In this document: positions 41,471 to 53,763 of the stretch, in pieces
Layout: each line of letters begins with the position of its first letter
How positions within the stretch are numbered: the stretch's first letter is position 1
Assembly: GCF_024399475.1 (NCBI RefSeq)
Contig: NZ_CP101620.1
Location: forward strand, 1 to 64,000
Direction: 5' to 3'
Origin: Allocoprobacillus halotolerans
Lineage (GTDB): Bacteria; Bacillota_I; Bacilli_A; Erysipelotrichales; Coprobacillaceae
DNA length: 64,000 bases
Notes under the pieces: generated by a model
Seen by the model: only the letters and a program-made list of their open reading frames with translations
The model's database searches: none
Told to the model about the DNA's origin: nothing
Translations under genes and position numbers: made by a program

Positions 41471-42143
41471 AAATACAACATATCTATATCCGTCAACATC
41501 AGCATACTGAAAGAACACATTTGTTCCTATTTCAGATAATTGGTCTATTGCAAAATAGTAATTCCCATCAATTATAACATCAACAAAATTTCTCTTTTAT
41601 TGTCTAAGATATATTCCACTATTTCAGCATATTCTTCCTTATATTCTTCTATGTTGTTGATATAACAATACCATTCGTATGCCATTTTAGTAATACTATG
41701 AATCGCGTGAAAACCAAGAAAACTGTCATATGAAATTGTTTTATGCAAAACCACATCACTTATATCAACGACAGATGCTTTTCCCTTACCAATCTTTTCT
41801 ATTTTATCCATAGGCGCCATTAAAAACTTTTTGCCATCATCATCAACACCTTTAGGTGCATATAGTGATTCTCTATTAATAACTTTTACATTATGCATTT
41901 TTGTCCCACCTACTGATATATTCGCTTTTTTACTGAATTGGTTTTCCATCACGAGTTCTAAGACCTAAATGGTTTTTGAAAAAATCCAAATTAGCTACAA
42001 ATTTTTTTCTCATAATTATCATTTGTAAATGCATTATGTGTTGTGCAAATAAAGGATTTGGTTAGCTTTGCTCTTGTGATTGCATAAGTTATAATGTCAG
42101 ATGATGTTAGTTCTGTTTCTAAATTACAATAAATACATTTCAT
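41420..42143 (-). CDS. HNH-type endonuclease-like protein with CxxC start, broken frame
   Basis: The best start is ATG 42143, giving MKCIYCNLETELTSSDIITYAI then FICTTHNAFTNDNYEKKFVANLDFFKNHLGL. The CxxC and THNAFTN elements fit an HNH nuclease of the zinc-binding type. A second half reads MHNVKVINRESLYAPKGVDDDGKKFLMAPMDK and FLGFHAIHSITKMAYEWYCY. Two frame breaks (near 41940 and 41588) separate the pieces. The 3' end is uncertain because it runs into the mrr remnant. The nuclease assignment is tentative. Confidence 0.45.
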
Positions 42144-42523
42144 TGTTTATTCTTTCCTTTCATCATTACAATTCATATTATCTTTATAAGACTCATATTA
42201 ATCTTTATTTAAAAACCTTATAAAAATTTATTAAAAGTATCATTTAATTTGTTTAATATTAAGTATATTTTTAGTTATCTCTGTAATTTACTGCAACTAT
42301 AACATAATACTTCAAATATTATTCTTTAATCTGATAGCTTGATTTTAAAACATATAAAACTGATTTCATCCCATTAAAGCACAAAACCTTAAGCACATAT
42401 TTAATACGAATTATTCAGATAAAAGTTTTCTGATATATGAACTCACTTCTAAATAGTTCAATTATTATTTATTTTATATTGAATCTATAACATTATATCA
42501 ATTTTATAGTTTCAAAAATCTTA
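42144..42523. other. 380-bp AT-rich gap
   Basis: I see no gene, RNA or strong palindrome here. It holds the promoter of the HNH-type gene at its left edge and the 3' flank of the HEPN-motif gene at its right edge. Confidence 0.5.
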
Positions 42524-44443
42524 TTATTTTCCACAATTTCTTATCTCATATTCCAAACAAAATTCATCATTGATTTTAAGAATACATAAAACAAGCATTC
42601 TTAAAATAATATAGTAATCGTTTTTTTGCACATTTTCATCCATACTTTGAGTTCCATGAATATATTTATTTCTTATATCTAATCCATTAGTAAAATCACT
42701 TTTATTAAATATGTAATTAAAATAATCGTATTCAGGTTTAGAAAATAACGTATTTTCATATTTTAAAATGTTCTTTTCAAGAAGAATATCTACTGTTTTC
42801 TGTTTATTTTTATCCAAATGGTGGTAAGATAAAACATCATTCAAATAAAGTTCATTAATAATCCAAATAACATCTATATCATTTTTTAGAAATCCATCTA
42901 TATTTGTATAAATATAATAATGATCTAATAACCATTTTACATCTTTATGTTGATACTCATGAAAATCTTCAATTTTTAAATCATTCTTGTTTATTAATTC
43001 ATAAAAATTAGATTGATTATATTTTTTAGAAATATAATGTATAGGTGATTGATTTGAACATAATAAGTAACTTGCTATATTAAATTCTTCACTATTAGGA
43101 TAAATATATTTTTTATCTATTAAACTGGGAAGATCTTTATATAACATATGATTAGAGGACATCTGTAAAAGTTCTAAATCAATATTTCTATCTTCGCACC
43201 ACATTTTAAATTGTTTCAACACACTATCTATTTCTGAATTTAATGTGCGATTTTTTTCTAAATAACTAGCATTTGTTGATGGACAATTAAAATAAAAACC
43301 TATGACATTAAATTCTGTTTTCAAATAATCCTCAAAAAACCACTTGTATAATGCTTCTAATTTAATACTTTCATTATTCAAAAATGCATAATATACTTGT
43401 ATTTGAAGTTGAGCAGCCATATTTAACTGTTCAAAAACTGTATCAGTTATATATTCATTTTTGCCTTTAATACCTAAACATTTCTCTATAACACTCATTG
43501 AATTCAATTTATGAACATGCAAAAATCTTATTTGATTATCCACAAACATAAAATTATGTATAAAATTATAAATCAATAATATTGGATAGTCCAAATTTTC
43601 TTTGAACCATTTTTTACTATAAGTAAAAATTAGGTTATGATCCTTAAATTCAATATTTACAGATTGTCTTTGTATATCAGAAAATGATAATTTAACACCA
43701 TATGACATAAATGTTCCTTTTATTAAAATTTTTTTCATATCTTTTTCATATCTTTTTTTAGCTTTTAATCGAAGTTTATCTGATAATTTTAAATCATTTG
43801 TACTTAAAGACTTAACAATTAGTTCCAAATAATTTAAATTAGCCACTTCTGAATCCACATACATTTCTACTAATTTTGTTTTATTTAAACTATTTGGAAA
43901 ATAATATTTTTTATCTGTATTTTTAAAAACCAAATATTCATCTAACAATACTTCACAATTTTGTATATCTTCCATTATTATGTTTGATATTATTTGATCA
44001 TATTTTTGAACAATTATTTTATGAACAAGAATATATTGTAAATCTAATCGTTCTCTTAAAATAATTTCAAATATCTCTTTTGATATTTTATTATATAATT
44101 TATATTTTTTAAATAATGTCCAGAAATCATCATAATATTCATTCTGTATTTCTTTATATATATTTATAATATTTGTATTATCAATAAAAGAAAAATATAA
44201 CCCAATTTGTTTATCAAAACTTTTAGATGCATTTTGATATGCATTAATAGTTGCTTCATTCCATCTAATTAAATAACATTGATTAGACAAATATAATTGA
44301 ATATTATAAAATTCAAGAATTATATTAATATCTTCATACTTGTAAGATTCATCATATTCTTCTAAAACTGTTTCAGCTTTTTCAAGATTATAACCACATG
44401 CTAAATCGCTGGATGAATAAAATTTTACACCTTTGTCATGCAT
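42524..44443 (-). CDS. Large HEPN-motif protein of unknown family
   Basis: The 639-residue protein is intact. I do not recognise a named family. The body is helical and aromatic-rich with no membrane segment. Near the C terminus is GLDIRNKYIHGTQ, an R-x4-H motif (R591, H596) in the form seen in HEPN ribonucleases, followed by a hydrophobic helix (YYIILRMLVLCILKI). It starts 16 bases after the DUF4238 gene and forms an operon with it. The arrangement suggests a two-gene defence or toxin unit. The HEPN call rests on one motif. Confidence 0.55.
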   Translation of the reverse strand: MHDKGVKFYSSSDLACGYNLEKAETVLEEYDESYKYEDINIILEFYNIQLYLSNQCYLIRWNEATINAYQNASKSFDKQIGLYFSFIDNTNIINIYKEIQNEYYDDFWTLFKKYKLYNKISKEIFEIILRERLDLQYILVHKIIVQKYDQIISNIIMEDIQNCEVLLDEYLVFKNTDKKYYFPNSLNKTKLVEMYVDSEVANLNYLELIVKSLSTNDLKLSDKLRLKAKKRYEKDMKKILIKGTFMSYGVKLSFSDIQRQSVNIEFKDHNLIFTYSKKWFKENLDYPILLIYNFIHNFMFVDNQIRFLHVHKLNSMSVIEKCLGIKGKNEYITDTVFEQLNMAAQLQIQVYYAFLNNESIKLEALYKWFFEDYLKTEFNVIGFYFNCPSTNASYLEKNRTLNSEIDSVLKQFKMWCEDRNIDLELLQMSSNHMLYKDLPSLIDKKYIYPNSEEFNIASYLLCSNQSPIHYISKKYNQSNFYELINKNDLKIEDFHEYQHKDVKWLLDHYYIYTNIDGFLKNDIDVIWIINELYLNDVLSYHHLDKNKQKTVDILLEKNILKYENTLFSKPEYDYFNYIFNKSDFTNGLDIRNKYIHGTQSMDENVQKNDYYIILRMLVLCILKINDEFCLEYEIRNCGK

Positions 44444-44459
44444 CTTATCACTTCTTTCT

Positions 44460-45472
44460 TTATTTTATATATAATAATTCATCATTCATATAGTTTTCAT
44501 GTATCTGCTCTATTTCTTTTTTTATTCGCAAAAATTCTTTTCTATTAACTACTCTATTTCTAATAGAAGAAACCATATTATCTTCTTTAAAGGAATATAC
44601 TTTTAAAAAAGCATTTTCAATTATGAATCTTTGAATTTGTATAGCAAAGTCTACATCTGCTTTTTTGTACAAAACATTTTGCTTAACTCCTATTTGTGCA
44701 AATAATAATTTTTTAGGAGATAATGGAAAAATAATATTAGTATTTTTGCTTGCCCATCCTCCTTTAAAATCATATGTATTTTTATCATAATAATTTAGAA
44801 AAATAACTGGATCATCTGATGTTACCCAATTAAAATGCTCAGGTGCTTCATAAATACACCATGAAACATCATCTAAAACTTTATAAGTTTTAGTCAATAA
44901 ATGTTTCATACTATATATCCATGTACTTTTACCTATTATACTATTAACTTCTAAAAAAACGTTTTTATCATCCTTCTTAACTATATTAGTTTTTAAAGGA
45001 AGTAATTTTTCATCAATAGAACTTATTTTATTTGTCTTATGTTGTACTATTCCTTCTTGTATTTCTTTATCTATCTTTTCTATTGTATCTTTAATAATAT
45101 CCTCAAAAGAATTAGTTAACACTTGCTTACAGCGTATATAACCACCTATTGTTCTTAAATGTTGAGTCGCTATCAGTTTTGAAATATATTTTAAATCATT
45201 TTCATCTAGACTACTATGATTAGTTAACTTATCAATAAATGATTGATAATAATTTTCAACTTCAAAAGAAAAAAATCTTCTAACTCTTCTGAAACTTCTT
45301 TATTTATATTATACAAATATAAGTAATCCAAACTTGATGTTCTACTAATAGATTCTCTTTTCCAAATAGGACATTTTTTATTAGGTACTAAAAGTTCATA
45401 AGTATAAATCTTATTTTTTTGCTTCCATTGTTTTAAATAAATTTGAGGAACATAATGGTTATTTATCTTCAT
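44460..45472 (-). CDS. DUF4238 family protein, one frame break
   Basis: The joined protein is about 337 residues. The start MKINNHYVPQIYLKQWKQ is the DUF4238 hallmark (HYVPQ.YL), and HFNWVTSDDPVIFLN is the conserved middle strand. The family has no settled function but often sits in defence islands. The frame breaks in the A7 run at 45269-45275; correction gives FSFEVENYYQSFIDKLTNHSSLDEN. It leads the operon with the HEPN-motif protein. Confidence 0.7.
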
Positions 45473-45620
45473 TTTTACTCCTTATCAATCAATAAAATTA
45501 ATAATATTATTATAATATATTCACAAATGACATACAATTTCAAAAATGGTAATTAAATGATTATTTAGGATTCCTTTAAATTTTTATTATTTACTAATTT
45601 AACAATAAATATATCAATAA

Positions 45621-45649
45621 TAAAAAGTGCCATTTTTCAATGACACTTC
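45621..45649 (-). terminator. Terminator of the purA-guaA operon
   Basis: aagtg-c-catt and aatg-a-cactt pair with a three-base loop. Read leftward the stem is followed by ttttta. It lies about 30 bases past the guaA stop. Confidence 0.75.
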
Positions 45650-45680
45650 TAAACTTGTAAACCTCTCGGTACTATTCTAC

Positions 45681-47228
45681 CTATTCGAACTCTATCGTTC
45701 CCGGAGGTTTAGATGTAATATCATAGAATACTCTATTAACCCCACGAACCTCGTTAATAATTCTTGACATAACTTTGTTTAACACTTCATAAGGAATCTG
45801 TGCTGCTTCAGCAGTCATGAAATCAATAGTATTAACAGCACGTAATGCAATGGCATAGTCATAAGTTCTTTCATCACCCATAACACCAACAGAACGCATA
45901 TTTGTTAAAGCAGCAAAATATTGTCCAATTGAACGATCTAAACCAGCATTCGCAATTTCTTCACGATAAATGGCATCGGCATCTTGAACAATTCTCACTT
46001 TTTCTGCAGTGACTTCACCTATAATACGAATACCTAATCCTGGTCCTGGGAACGGTTGTCTAAACACTAAATATTCAGGAATTCCTAATTCCAATCCTAC
46101 TTTACGTACTTCATCTTTAAATAAATCTCTTAAAGGTTCAATGATTTCTCTAAAATCTACATAATCAGGTAATCCCCCAACATTATGATGAGATTTAATA
46201 ACTGCAGATTCTCCACCTAATCCACTTTCCACAACATCAGGATAAATTGTTCCTTGAACCAAGAAATCAACAGCCCCAATTTTCTTCGCTTCTTCTTCAA
46301 AAACACGAATAAATTCTTCACCAATAATTTTTCTCTTAGCCTCTGGTTCAGTGACACCTTTTAACTTTTCATAATATCTTTCTTGTGCATTCACACGAAT
46401 GAAATTCAACTCATAATGACCTTCAGGTCCAAAAACAGCTTCTACTTCATCCCCTTCGTTTTTACGAAGTAAACCATGATCAACAAACACACAAGTCAAC
46501 TGATTTCCAATAGCTTTAGAAAGTAAAACTGCAGCAACCGAAGAATCCACACCACCAGATAAAGCACATAATACTTTTCCATCTCCTACTTTTTCTCTAA
46601 TGGCTTTTATTTGTTCTTCAACAAATGAATCCATGCGCCAATCTCCAGCACATCCACAAACATTCATCACAAAGTTAGATAACATATTTTTACCATATTC
46701 TGTATGTAAAACTTCAGGATGGAACTGAATGGCATATAATTTTTTCTCTACATTTTCACAAGAAGCCACTGGACAATCTTTTGTATATGATGAAATTTCA
46801 AATCCATCAGCAATCTCGGAAATATAATCAAAATGACTCATCCAACATGTTGATTCTTGAGGTACACCCTCAAATAATGCTGAATTTTCCTTGCTGACAA
46901 TCAAATGTGATTTTCCATATTCTCTGACATCAGCACGTTCAACTTTTCCACCTAAAACATGTTGCATCAACTGTGCCCCATAACATAATCCTAAAACAGG
47001 AATACCAAGTTCAAACAACTCTTTTGAATAAGTTGGTGAATCTGCTTCATAACAGCTATTTGGTCCACCTGTTAAAATAATTCCTTTAGGATTCATTTCT
47101 TTAATTTTTTCAAGATCAGTTTTATATGAATAAATTTCACAATAAACATTACATTCTCTTACACGTCTAGCCACTAACTGATTATATTGACCACCAAAGT
47201 CTAAAACAATGACTAATTCTCTTTTCAC
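45681..47228 (-). CDS. guaA: GMP synthase (glutamine-hydrolysing)
   Basis: The 515-residue protein is intact. The glutaminase domain has GLCYGAQ with the nucleophile cysteine and the FHPEV histidine/glutamate pair. The synthetase domain has the PP-loop [14 protein letters not shown], and the C-terminal dimerisation domain ends in [14 protein letters not shown]. It converts XMP to GMP. It lies 12 bases after purA, so the two purine branch-point enzymes are co-transcribed. Confidence 0.97.
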   Translation of the reverse strand: MKRELVIVLDFGGQYNQLVARRVRECNVYCEIYSYKTDLEKIKEMNPKGIILTGGPNSCYEADSPTYSKELFELGIPVLGLCYGAQLMQHVLGGKVERADVREYGKSHLIVSKENSALFEGVPQESTCWMSHFDYISEIADGFEISSYTKDCPVASCENVEKKLYAIQFHPEVLHTEYGKNMLSNFVMNVCGCAGDWRMDSFVEEQIKAIREKVGDGKVLCALSGGVDSSVAAVLLSKAIGNQLTCVFVDHGLLRKNEGDEVEAVFGPEGHYELNFIRVNAQERYYEKLKGVTEPEAKRKIIGEEFIRVFEEEAKKIGAVDFLVQGTIYPDVVESGLGGESAVIKSHHNVGGLPDYVDFREIIEPLRDLFKDEVRKVGLELGIPEYLVFRQPFPGPGLGIRIIGEVTAEKVRIVQDADAIYREEIANAGLDRSIGQYFAALTNMRSVGVMGDERTYDYAIALRAVNTIDFMTAEAAQIPYEVLNKVMSRIINEVRGVNRVFYDITSKPPGTIEFE

Positions 47229-47240
47229 TCGTGTTCCTCC

Positions 47241-48536
<1,296 letters not shown>

Positions 48537-48676
48537 TTACATCATTATTATATAAAATATGACTCTTTTATACAATCAAAATTTATCATAATTGACGTAT
48601 CTTCTTTCCTATTATAAAATAAATACAAACATAAGTAAAATTAATATTTATAAACAATGATATAAGGAGAAATAAT

Positions 48677-49555
48677 ATGAATATTAAACTCGAACAATAT
48701 AAAATCTTTAACGAGGCTGCTTCTACATTATCTTTCTCTCTGGCTGCCAGAAATCTTTTTATTTCGCAATCAGCCGTTAGCCAAACAATCCGTCTTTTAG
48801 AAAAAGAACTCCATACGCAATTATTCATCCGTCAATCCAAAGGTGTCATTTTAACCAAGGAAGGAAAGATTCTCCATCAAAAAATTGCTCAGGCACTTTC
48901 TTTAATTACCTCTGCTGAAAATCAAATCACTCATTTTCAAGAATTAAGTCAAGGCGAACTCTTAATAGGTGCTGGTGATACACTAAGTGAAAACTATCTA
49001 ATGCCTTATCTTGTTTCTTTTCACCAACAATATCCATATGTTCAAATTAAAATGGTCAATCGTACCAGTTTAGAAATCATTGAACTTTTAAAAACGGGTG
49101 ATATTGATTTAGGTTTTGTCAATATGCCTTTATTTGATGAAGCCATTACCATCCAAGAATGTTTACAGGTTCATGATATTTTTGTCAGTCAACAAAAAGA
49201 TAACCATATTTATACATTCAAAGAACTGGCAAAAGAACCTTTAGTGATGTTGGAAAAAAATGCAAATTCTCGTCAATATGTGGATGATTACTTTGCCTCA
49301 CAAGGATTTTTATTACAACCTGCTATTGAACTTGGTTCTCATAATCTTTTATTAGAAGCTGTTAAAAATGGTCTGGGCAAAGCTTGTGTCATCAAAGAAT
49401 TTTCACAAGCCGAATGTTTACATCAACAAATCCATGAAATTCAACTAGAAACACCATTGCCTAAGCGTAGTATCGGTTATGCCTATTTATCACGTAAAAC
49501 ATTAACACCTGCAGCTTTCAAATTCATTGAACTGCTACCTATTATGTCAAAATAA
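48677..49555 (+). CDS. LysR-type transcriptional regulator
   Basis: The N-terminal helix-turn-helix (YKIFNEAASTLSFSLAARNLFISQSAVSQTIRLLEKEL) and the substrate-binding half (GELLIGAGDTLSENYLMPYLVSFHQQYP) match LysR regulators. The 292-residue length is normal. An aaggag site lies close before ATG 48677. It is divergent from purA across 158 bases, so it could act on purA, but LysR proteins more often regulate their own neighbours and no target is certain. Confidence 0.85.
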   Translation: MNIKLEQYKIFNEAASTLSFSLAARNLFISQSAVSQTIRLLEKELHTQLFIRQSKGVILTKEGKILHQKIAQALSLITSAENQITHFQELSQGELLIGAGDTLSENYLMPYLVSFHQQYPYVQIKMVNRTSLEIIELLKTGDIDLGFVNMPLFDEAITIQECLQVHDIFVSQQKDNHIYTFKELAKEPLVMLEKNANSRQYVDDYFASQGFLLQPAIELGSHNLLLEAVKNGLGKACVIKEFSQAECLHQQIHEIQLETPLPKRSIGYAYLSRKTLTPAAFKFIELLPIMSK

Positions 49556-49562
49556 TCAAAAC

Positions 49563-49606
49563 ATAAGAAAAGAGCGATATACCCTGAAATATCGCTCTTT
49601 TCTTAT
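49563..49606 (+). terminator. Strong terminator after the LysR gene
   Basis: An 18-bp perfect stem (49563-49580 with 49589-49606) surrounds an 8-base loop. The cttttctta side provides a T-rich end for the rightward gene. The mirrored side gives a weaker signal for leftward readthrough. Confidence 0.8.
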
Positions 49607-49895
49607 ATCGATCCATAGCGCTGCTGTTCACTATTTGTCTGTTAGTCTGCTGCCACTAACAGGGATCTTTTTGAGTAAATTATATGAATACTTTTGCTTC
49701 ATATGTATATCGAAGAATATTATAATATGATATACACGTTGTCCCTTAGGACAGTTCCTATTATATATAAAGTTTGTTCATATGCAAGTAAAAAATTAAA
49801 ATTATATTGATTTTACCAATGTTTTTTTGATTTTATTATTTTGTAAACGATTGCATTAGACAAACATAGGAATAGTTTTAAAAAGTACCGTATTT
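49607..49895. other. Gap between convergent LysR and cinA genes
   Basis: The gap holds a hairpin ctgttagt...actaacag at about 49639-49662 followed by ggatcttttt, which may be a second terminator, and a small tgtcc-ctta-ggaca palindrome at about 49741-49754. I see no gene. Confidence 0.5.
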
Positions 49896-50948
49896 TTAAA
49901 ATGTATGTGTCATCATAAATTGATAAAGCTTACCAATCCATCTTGCCTCTACTTTTGCATAAGAATATCTTGCTGCAACAAAAGTGGGAATTTCAAAATA
50001 TTCTTCATTTATAGAAATGCAAACAACCTCACCTAATTCTTCTTGACGTATTTTAACATGAATATGAATAGGTGCATCATCTTTGATAAAAGGCTGTAAC
50101 CAATCATCATCAAAACGGAAATCATTTTCATATGTCAATTGTAAAGAAGGTTTCATTTTGATAATCGCTGCTTTCAAATCTTTTTCATGAATAATATATT
50201 CACTCAGACGCTTTTCTATTTCAGCTTTTACATCTTTCATCATCTCATGAGCTTGATTTAATGATGATGCTTTGACAGCCAAACGAATACGCACAGTTTC
50301 TTCACCAGCATATAAAGCAATTGAAACCTGCTCTTGTTCATTAATTAAATCTCTTAATATTTCATCAATTTTACTTTCTCCAATAAACATCGTCATATAC
50401 TCATAGGTATAAATTGTATCTTGTTTAAACTTTTGTAAATATGGAATCAAAGCATGTTCTACAACATATTTTAATTCTTTGGGTGGACCTGGCAAATTAA
50501 TAATCATTTGATGCTCATTAAACATTACACAACCATTCGCCGTTCCCATATCATTTTCTAAAATATACGCATTTTCAGGATAATAAGCTTGTTTAAAATT
50601 ATTATCTGGAATTTGACTGATACCAGTACAATAACGACATTTTTTCTCTACTTTTAAAGCCTCATCCTCATGATAGACCATTTCTAAGCCTAAATACTTC
50701 GCAGACAGTTCTTTCGTCAAATCGTCCGTTGTTGGGCCTAATCCACCCGTAGTCATCACACAATTAGCACCACGCTCAAAAGCAATTTTTAAACAATCAT
50801 ATAATCTTTGAGGATTATCACCGACAACACTTTGATAATAAACATTAAACCCTAAATCTTTACATACTTTCTGCAACAATGTCGCATTCGTATTCACAAT
50901 TTCTCCCAATAACAATTCTGTTCCTACATTAATAATTTCCACATTCAC
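49896..50948 (-). CDS. cinA: CinA-type molybdopterin-binding-domain protein, no PncC domain
   Basis: I chose GTG 50948, nine bases after aaggagg. Residues 1-170 are the MoCF/CinA domain: VEIINVGTELLLGEIVNTNATLLQK, VMTTGGLGPTTDDLTKEL and MIINLPGPPKELKYV. CinA proteins commonly end in a nicotinamide-nucleotide amidase (PncC) domain. Here the last 150 residues do not resemble that domain. The role is likely ADP-ribose/NAD-related cleanup, but the amidase step is not supported. Confidence 0.75.
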   Translation of the reverse strand: MNVEIINVGTELLLGEIVNTNATLLQKVCKDLGFNVYYQSVVGDNPQRLYDCLKIAFERGANCVMTTGGLGPTTDDLTKELSAKYLGLEMVYHEDEALKVEKKCRYCTGISQIPDNNFKQAYYPENAYILENDMGTANGCVMFNEHQMIINLPGPPKELKYVVEHALIPYLQKFKQDTIYTYEYMTMFIGESKIDEILRDLINEQEQVSIALYAGEETVRIRLAVKASSLNQAHEMMKDVKAEIEKRLSEYIIHEKDLKAAIIKMKPSLQLTYENDFRFDDDWLQPFIKDDAPIHIHVKIRQEELGEVVCISINEEYFEIPTFVAARYSYAKVEARWIGKLYQFMMTHTF

Positions 50949-51059
50949 ACAAAAAACCTCCTTAAACAATCCTAAAAATATCTTATCCACTTTAAAATGA
51001 TAACACGATTGATACCATTCATCAACTCTATCAATCAAAGTCTTTCCATAAAGAAACCA

Positions 51060-51494
51060 TCAAGAATCTAATAAAGCTAAAATTTCTTCTTCACTCCAAA
51101 ATACCAAAATACACTCCATAAATTCATCTAATGCTTTATGTTTGATACGATAATAACTTGCACGTGAATAAAAAGTCACCCACCAAGAAGCTTCATAATA
51201 ATTAATATACTCATGTTCAATAAAATCATAAGCTTCACTTGATAAATGTGTATGTACTTGTTGAATAAGACCTACAAAATTTTCAAGATGTTGTTTACGT
51301 TCTAACTGTCGCATAATTTTTTCATCACCACGATGATAAGCTGGTGATTGATCCTTCACTCTAAACATATCAACCTGTGGATAATAATTGTAATGCTGTG
51401 TTAAATACAAGATATCCAACTGTGCCCTTTGATAAGTTTTGTAAATCTTTCTAACGATATAATCTTTTTGTTTTAGTGTTAAATTTTTTTCCAT
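51060..51494 (-). CDS. Hypothetical helical protein (possibly MG284/MPN403 family)
   Basis: The 144-residue protein is helical, with SSEAYDFIEHEYINYYEASWWVTFYSRASYYRIKHKALDEF. That segment resembles small ArpU/RinA-like regulators and the MG284/MPN403 proteins of Mollicute relatives. I hold the family assignment loosely. A ggaggga site precedes ATG 51494. The frame is intact. Confidence 0.5.
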   Translation of the reverse strand: MEKNLTLKQKDYIVRKIYKTYQRAQLDILYLTQHYNYYPQVDMFRVKDQSPAYHRGDEKIMRQLERKQHLENFVGLIQQVHTHLSSEAYDFIEHEYINYYEASWWVTFYSRASYYRIKHKALDEFMECILVFWSEEEILALLDS

Positions 51495-51546
51495 AAAAAA
51501 TCCCTCCTATTATTTATATACGCATTTTAGAGGGCATTTTTCTTTT

Positions 51547-52283
51547 TTAAATTGTAAAATTTTCAATTATTTGATCAATTTCTTCATTTTTCATGCCAAT
51601 TTCCAATAAATACTCCTTAGCACTACCATAATGTTCTCTTAAATAATCCAATAATTCCATCATATAACGAGGTGAAGATTTTAAATATTGTTTAGCTTCT
51701 TCATTATCCATCATTTGTGCTAATGAGGCATTAATTTCTAAATTATTTTCATATGATTCACTATAATCTTTCACAATATCATATTCATGACAACCAATTA
51801 AATCTAATAATAAAGCCGCTGTCACACCTGTACGATCTTTTCCAGCTGAACAATGGAATAAAACTGTTTCATAAGGATATTTGATAAAAATATCAAATAA
51901 TTCTTTAAACTTATGTTTCATTCCTTCCAACATATAAATATAGACACCACCCAAATCTTTATAGGTTTGAACTTCTTCAGGCACAATGGATGCTTTGGTT
52001 GAATCAAATAAATTCACTTCATAATAATCAATATCTTTTTCTTTTGAAAAGGATTAGGCTGACATTCTTTTTCAAAATCACTTCTTAAATCAATCACAAC
52101 TTTCACACCATAATCCTTAAGCTTTTGCATATCCTTTGCAGTTGCATAAGTCGGTGCTGCTGCTCTGATATATTTATGAGCACGACTATAAAGTCCACTT
52201 TGTGTTTCATATCCACCTAAATCTCGTGTATTACTCATTTTCTCTAAAGTTATCTGACGTTCTTCCCTAGTCATATATAACAT
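51547..52283 (-). CDS. Tyrosine/dual-specificity protein phosphatase, one frame break
   Basis: The N-terminal part has TRDLGGYETQSGLYSRAHKYIRAA and VVIDLRSDFEKE. The C-terminal part has the active-site loop LFHCSAGKDRTGVTAALLLDL (Cys and Arg). The frame breaks near 52034-52038 in a T run. I chose ATG 52283, with ggag nine bases upstream. It dephosphorylates tyrosine or phosphoinositide-like substrates. It follows the radical SAM gene in the same direction. Confidence 0.75.
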
Positions 52284-52295
52284 TGATCTCATCTC

Positions 52296-52936
52296 CTATT
52301 CTTCAAATGGACGTACACGTAATTGCACACCAAGTTCATCACAGATTTGTTGACATTTTTGAATCTTTTCTTCACCAATAATATCTACAACACTAAGGAC
52401 CACAAAAGGCACATAATCACGACAAGATGCTGCAAAATCTAACATTGCTTGATAAGATTTCATGCCAAAACGACTACGTGTTAATTCATAGTATTCTTTC
52501 GCATCTGGAGCATTTAAACTAATCGACACCGTATCAATACGTCCTTTTAATTCAGGGGTAATATCTCTTTGATGAATTAAATTGGCTAAACCATTGGTAT
52601 TCACACGAATTGGCAAATCACGTCGAAAATGTTTAAGAATACCAGCAATCTGTACAACATCTTCCACTCTTTCTAAAGGTTCGCCAAAACCACAGAATAC
52701 CACTTCTTTAAAATCATCCAAATCATATTTTTGAAATTCATGAATCACTTCTTCTACAGTTGGTTCTTTTTTAACCATAAGCTATGTCCTTCTTCCATTT
52801 CCTTTGTCTGTCTTAAACAAAATGTACAGGCACAAGGACAGCGATTTGTTAAATTAACATAAACTGTCACATCTTTACAAGATGCTAATTGACAAATATC
52901 TTGATAACCATTTCCATGTAATGTATATAAAATCAT
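52296..52936 (-). CDS. TatD-associated-type radical SAM protein, one frame break
   Basis: The joined protein is about 213 residues. It begins MILYTLHGNGYQDICQLASC, has VYVNLTNRCPCACTFCLRQ with the CxxxCxxC cluster, and FCGFGEPLERVEDVV. This matches the small radical SAM proteins linked to TatD. The substrate is unknown. The frame breaks in the T6 run at 52767-52772. It overlaps the pyridoxal kinase stop by four bases. Confidence 0.7.
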
Positions 52937-53763
52937 AACTCTTCTCCTAATTCATATAAATATTCTTCAAAACACAAACCATAATGATGAGGAACTCCTG
53001 TCTGCTCACAATATTGAATACAACGTGATGCAAACTTAGTCGCCTTTTTAACACTTTCATAAAAACTAAAACCATTCAAATAACTGCCTGCAATGACTGC
53101 CGCAATCACATCCCCCGTACCACAACGATCTTTACCAATACGATCAACCATAACAATTTGATAATCCTCATCTTTATTATAAATAAAATTAAGAATCTGT
53201 TTCTCGTTAAATGGAATACCTGTAACCACAATATGAGATGGTCCTTGTTTTGATAATTGTTCACACATCTCTTTTAATTCATCAAACGAAGGTAAAGTTG
53301 TTGGATAAGAACGGTCAACCAATGTTACCAGCTCTGTTAAATTTGGTGTCATCAAATCAGCATACTTCACCAGTTCTTTCATCTTCTCACACATCTCAGG
53401 TGTATAAGTCGCATACAATTTGCCATGATCACCCATCACTGGATCAACAAGAATAAATGAATGATCTTTTTTTAATGTCTGAATAAAATCAATAACAATA
53501 TCGATTTGTTCCTTTGAACCCATAAAACCCGTCGCAATAGCATCAAATTCTAATTGCAAATCTTTATAAGTTTGAATATAATCTTTCATTCTTGATGTAT
53601 AATCATCAAAATAGAAAATAGGAAATTGGGTATGGGTTGATAAAATGGCCGTTGGAATGACCACTGCCTGTATCTTCATGGCAGAAACAATTGGTGCCAT
53701 TGCTGCAATCGCACATCTTCCAAATCCTGTGATATCATTAATTAAAGCTATCTTCTTTTGCAT
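52933..53763 (-). CDS. Pyridoxal/pyridoxamine kinase
   Basis: The 276-residue protein is intact: INDITGFGRCAIAAMAPIVSAMKIQAVVIPTAILSTHTQFP, FILVDPVMGDHGKLY, and KDRCGTGDVIAAVIAGSYLNG with the catalytic aspartate of the ribokinase fold. It phosphorylates pyridoxal, pyridoxine or pyridoxamine for PLP salvage. The sequence is of the PdxK/PdxY-like type; which one is not certain. Confidence 0.85.
   Translation of the reverse strand: MQKKIALINDITGFGRCAIAAMAPIVSAMKIQAVVIPTAILSTHTQFPIFYFDDYTSRMKDYIQTYKDLQLEFDAIATGFMGSKEQIDIVIDFIQTLKKDHSFILVDPVMGDHGKLYATYTPEMCEKMKELVKYADLMTPNLTELVTLVDRSYPTTLPSFDELKEMCEQLSKQGPSHIVVTGIPFNEKQILNFIYNKDEDYQIVMVDRIGKDRCGTGDVIAAVIAGSYLNGFSFYESVKKATKFASRCIQYCEQTGVPHHYGLCFEEYLYELGEEL

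Noticed and set aside
49607-49895. A structured RNA gene between LysR and cinA.
   Set aside because: The hairpins are short and followed by T runs, so simple terminators explain them.
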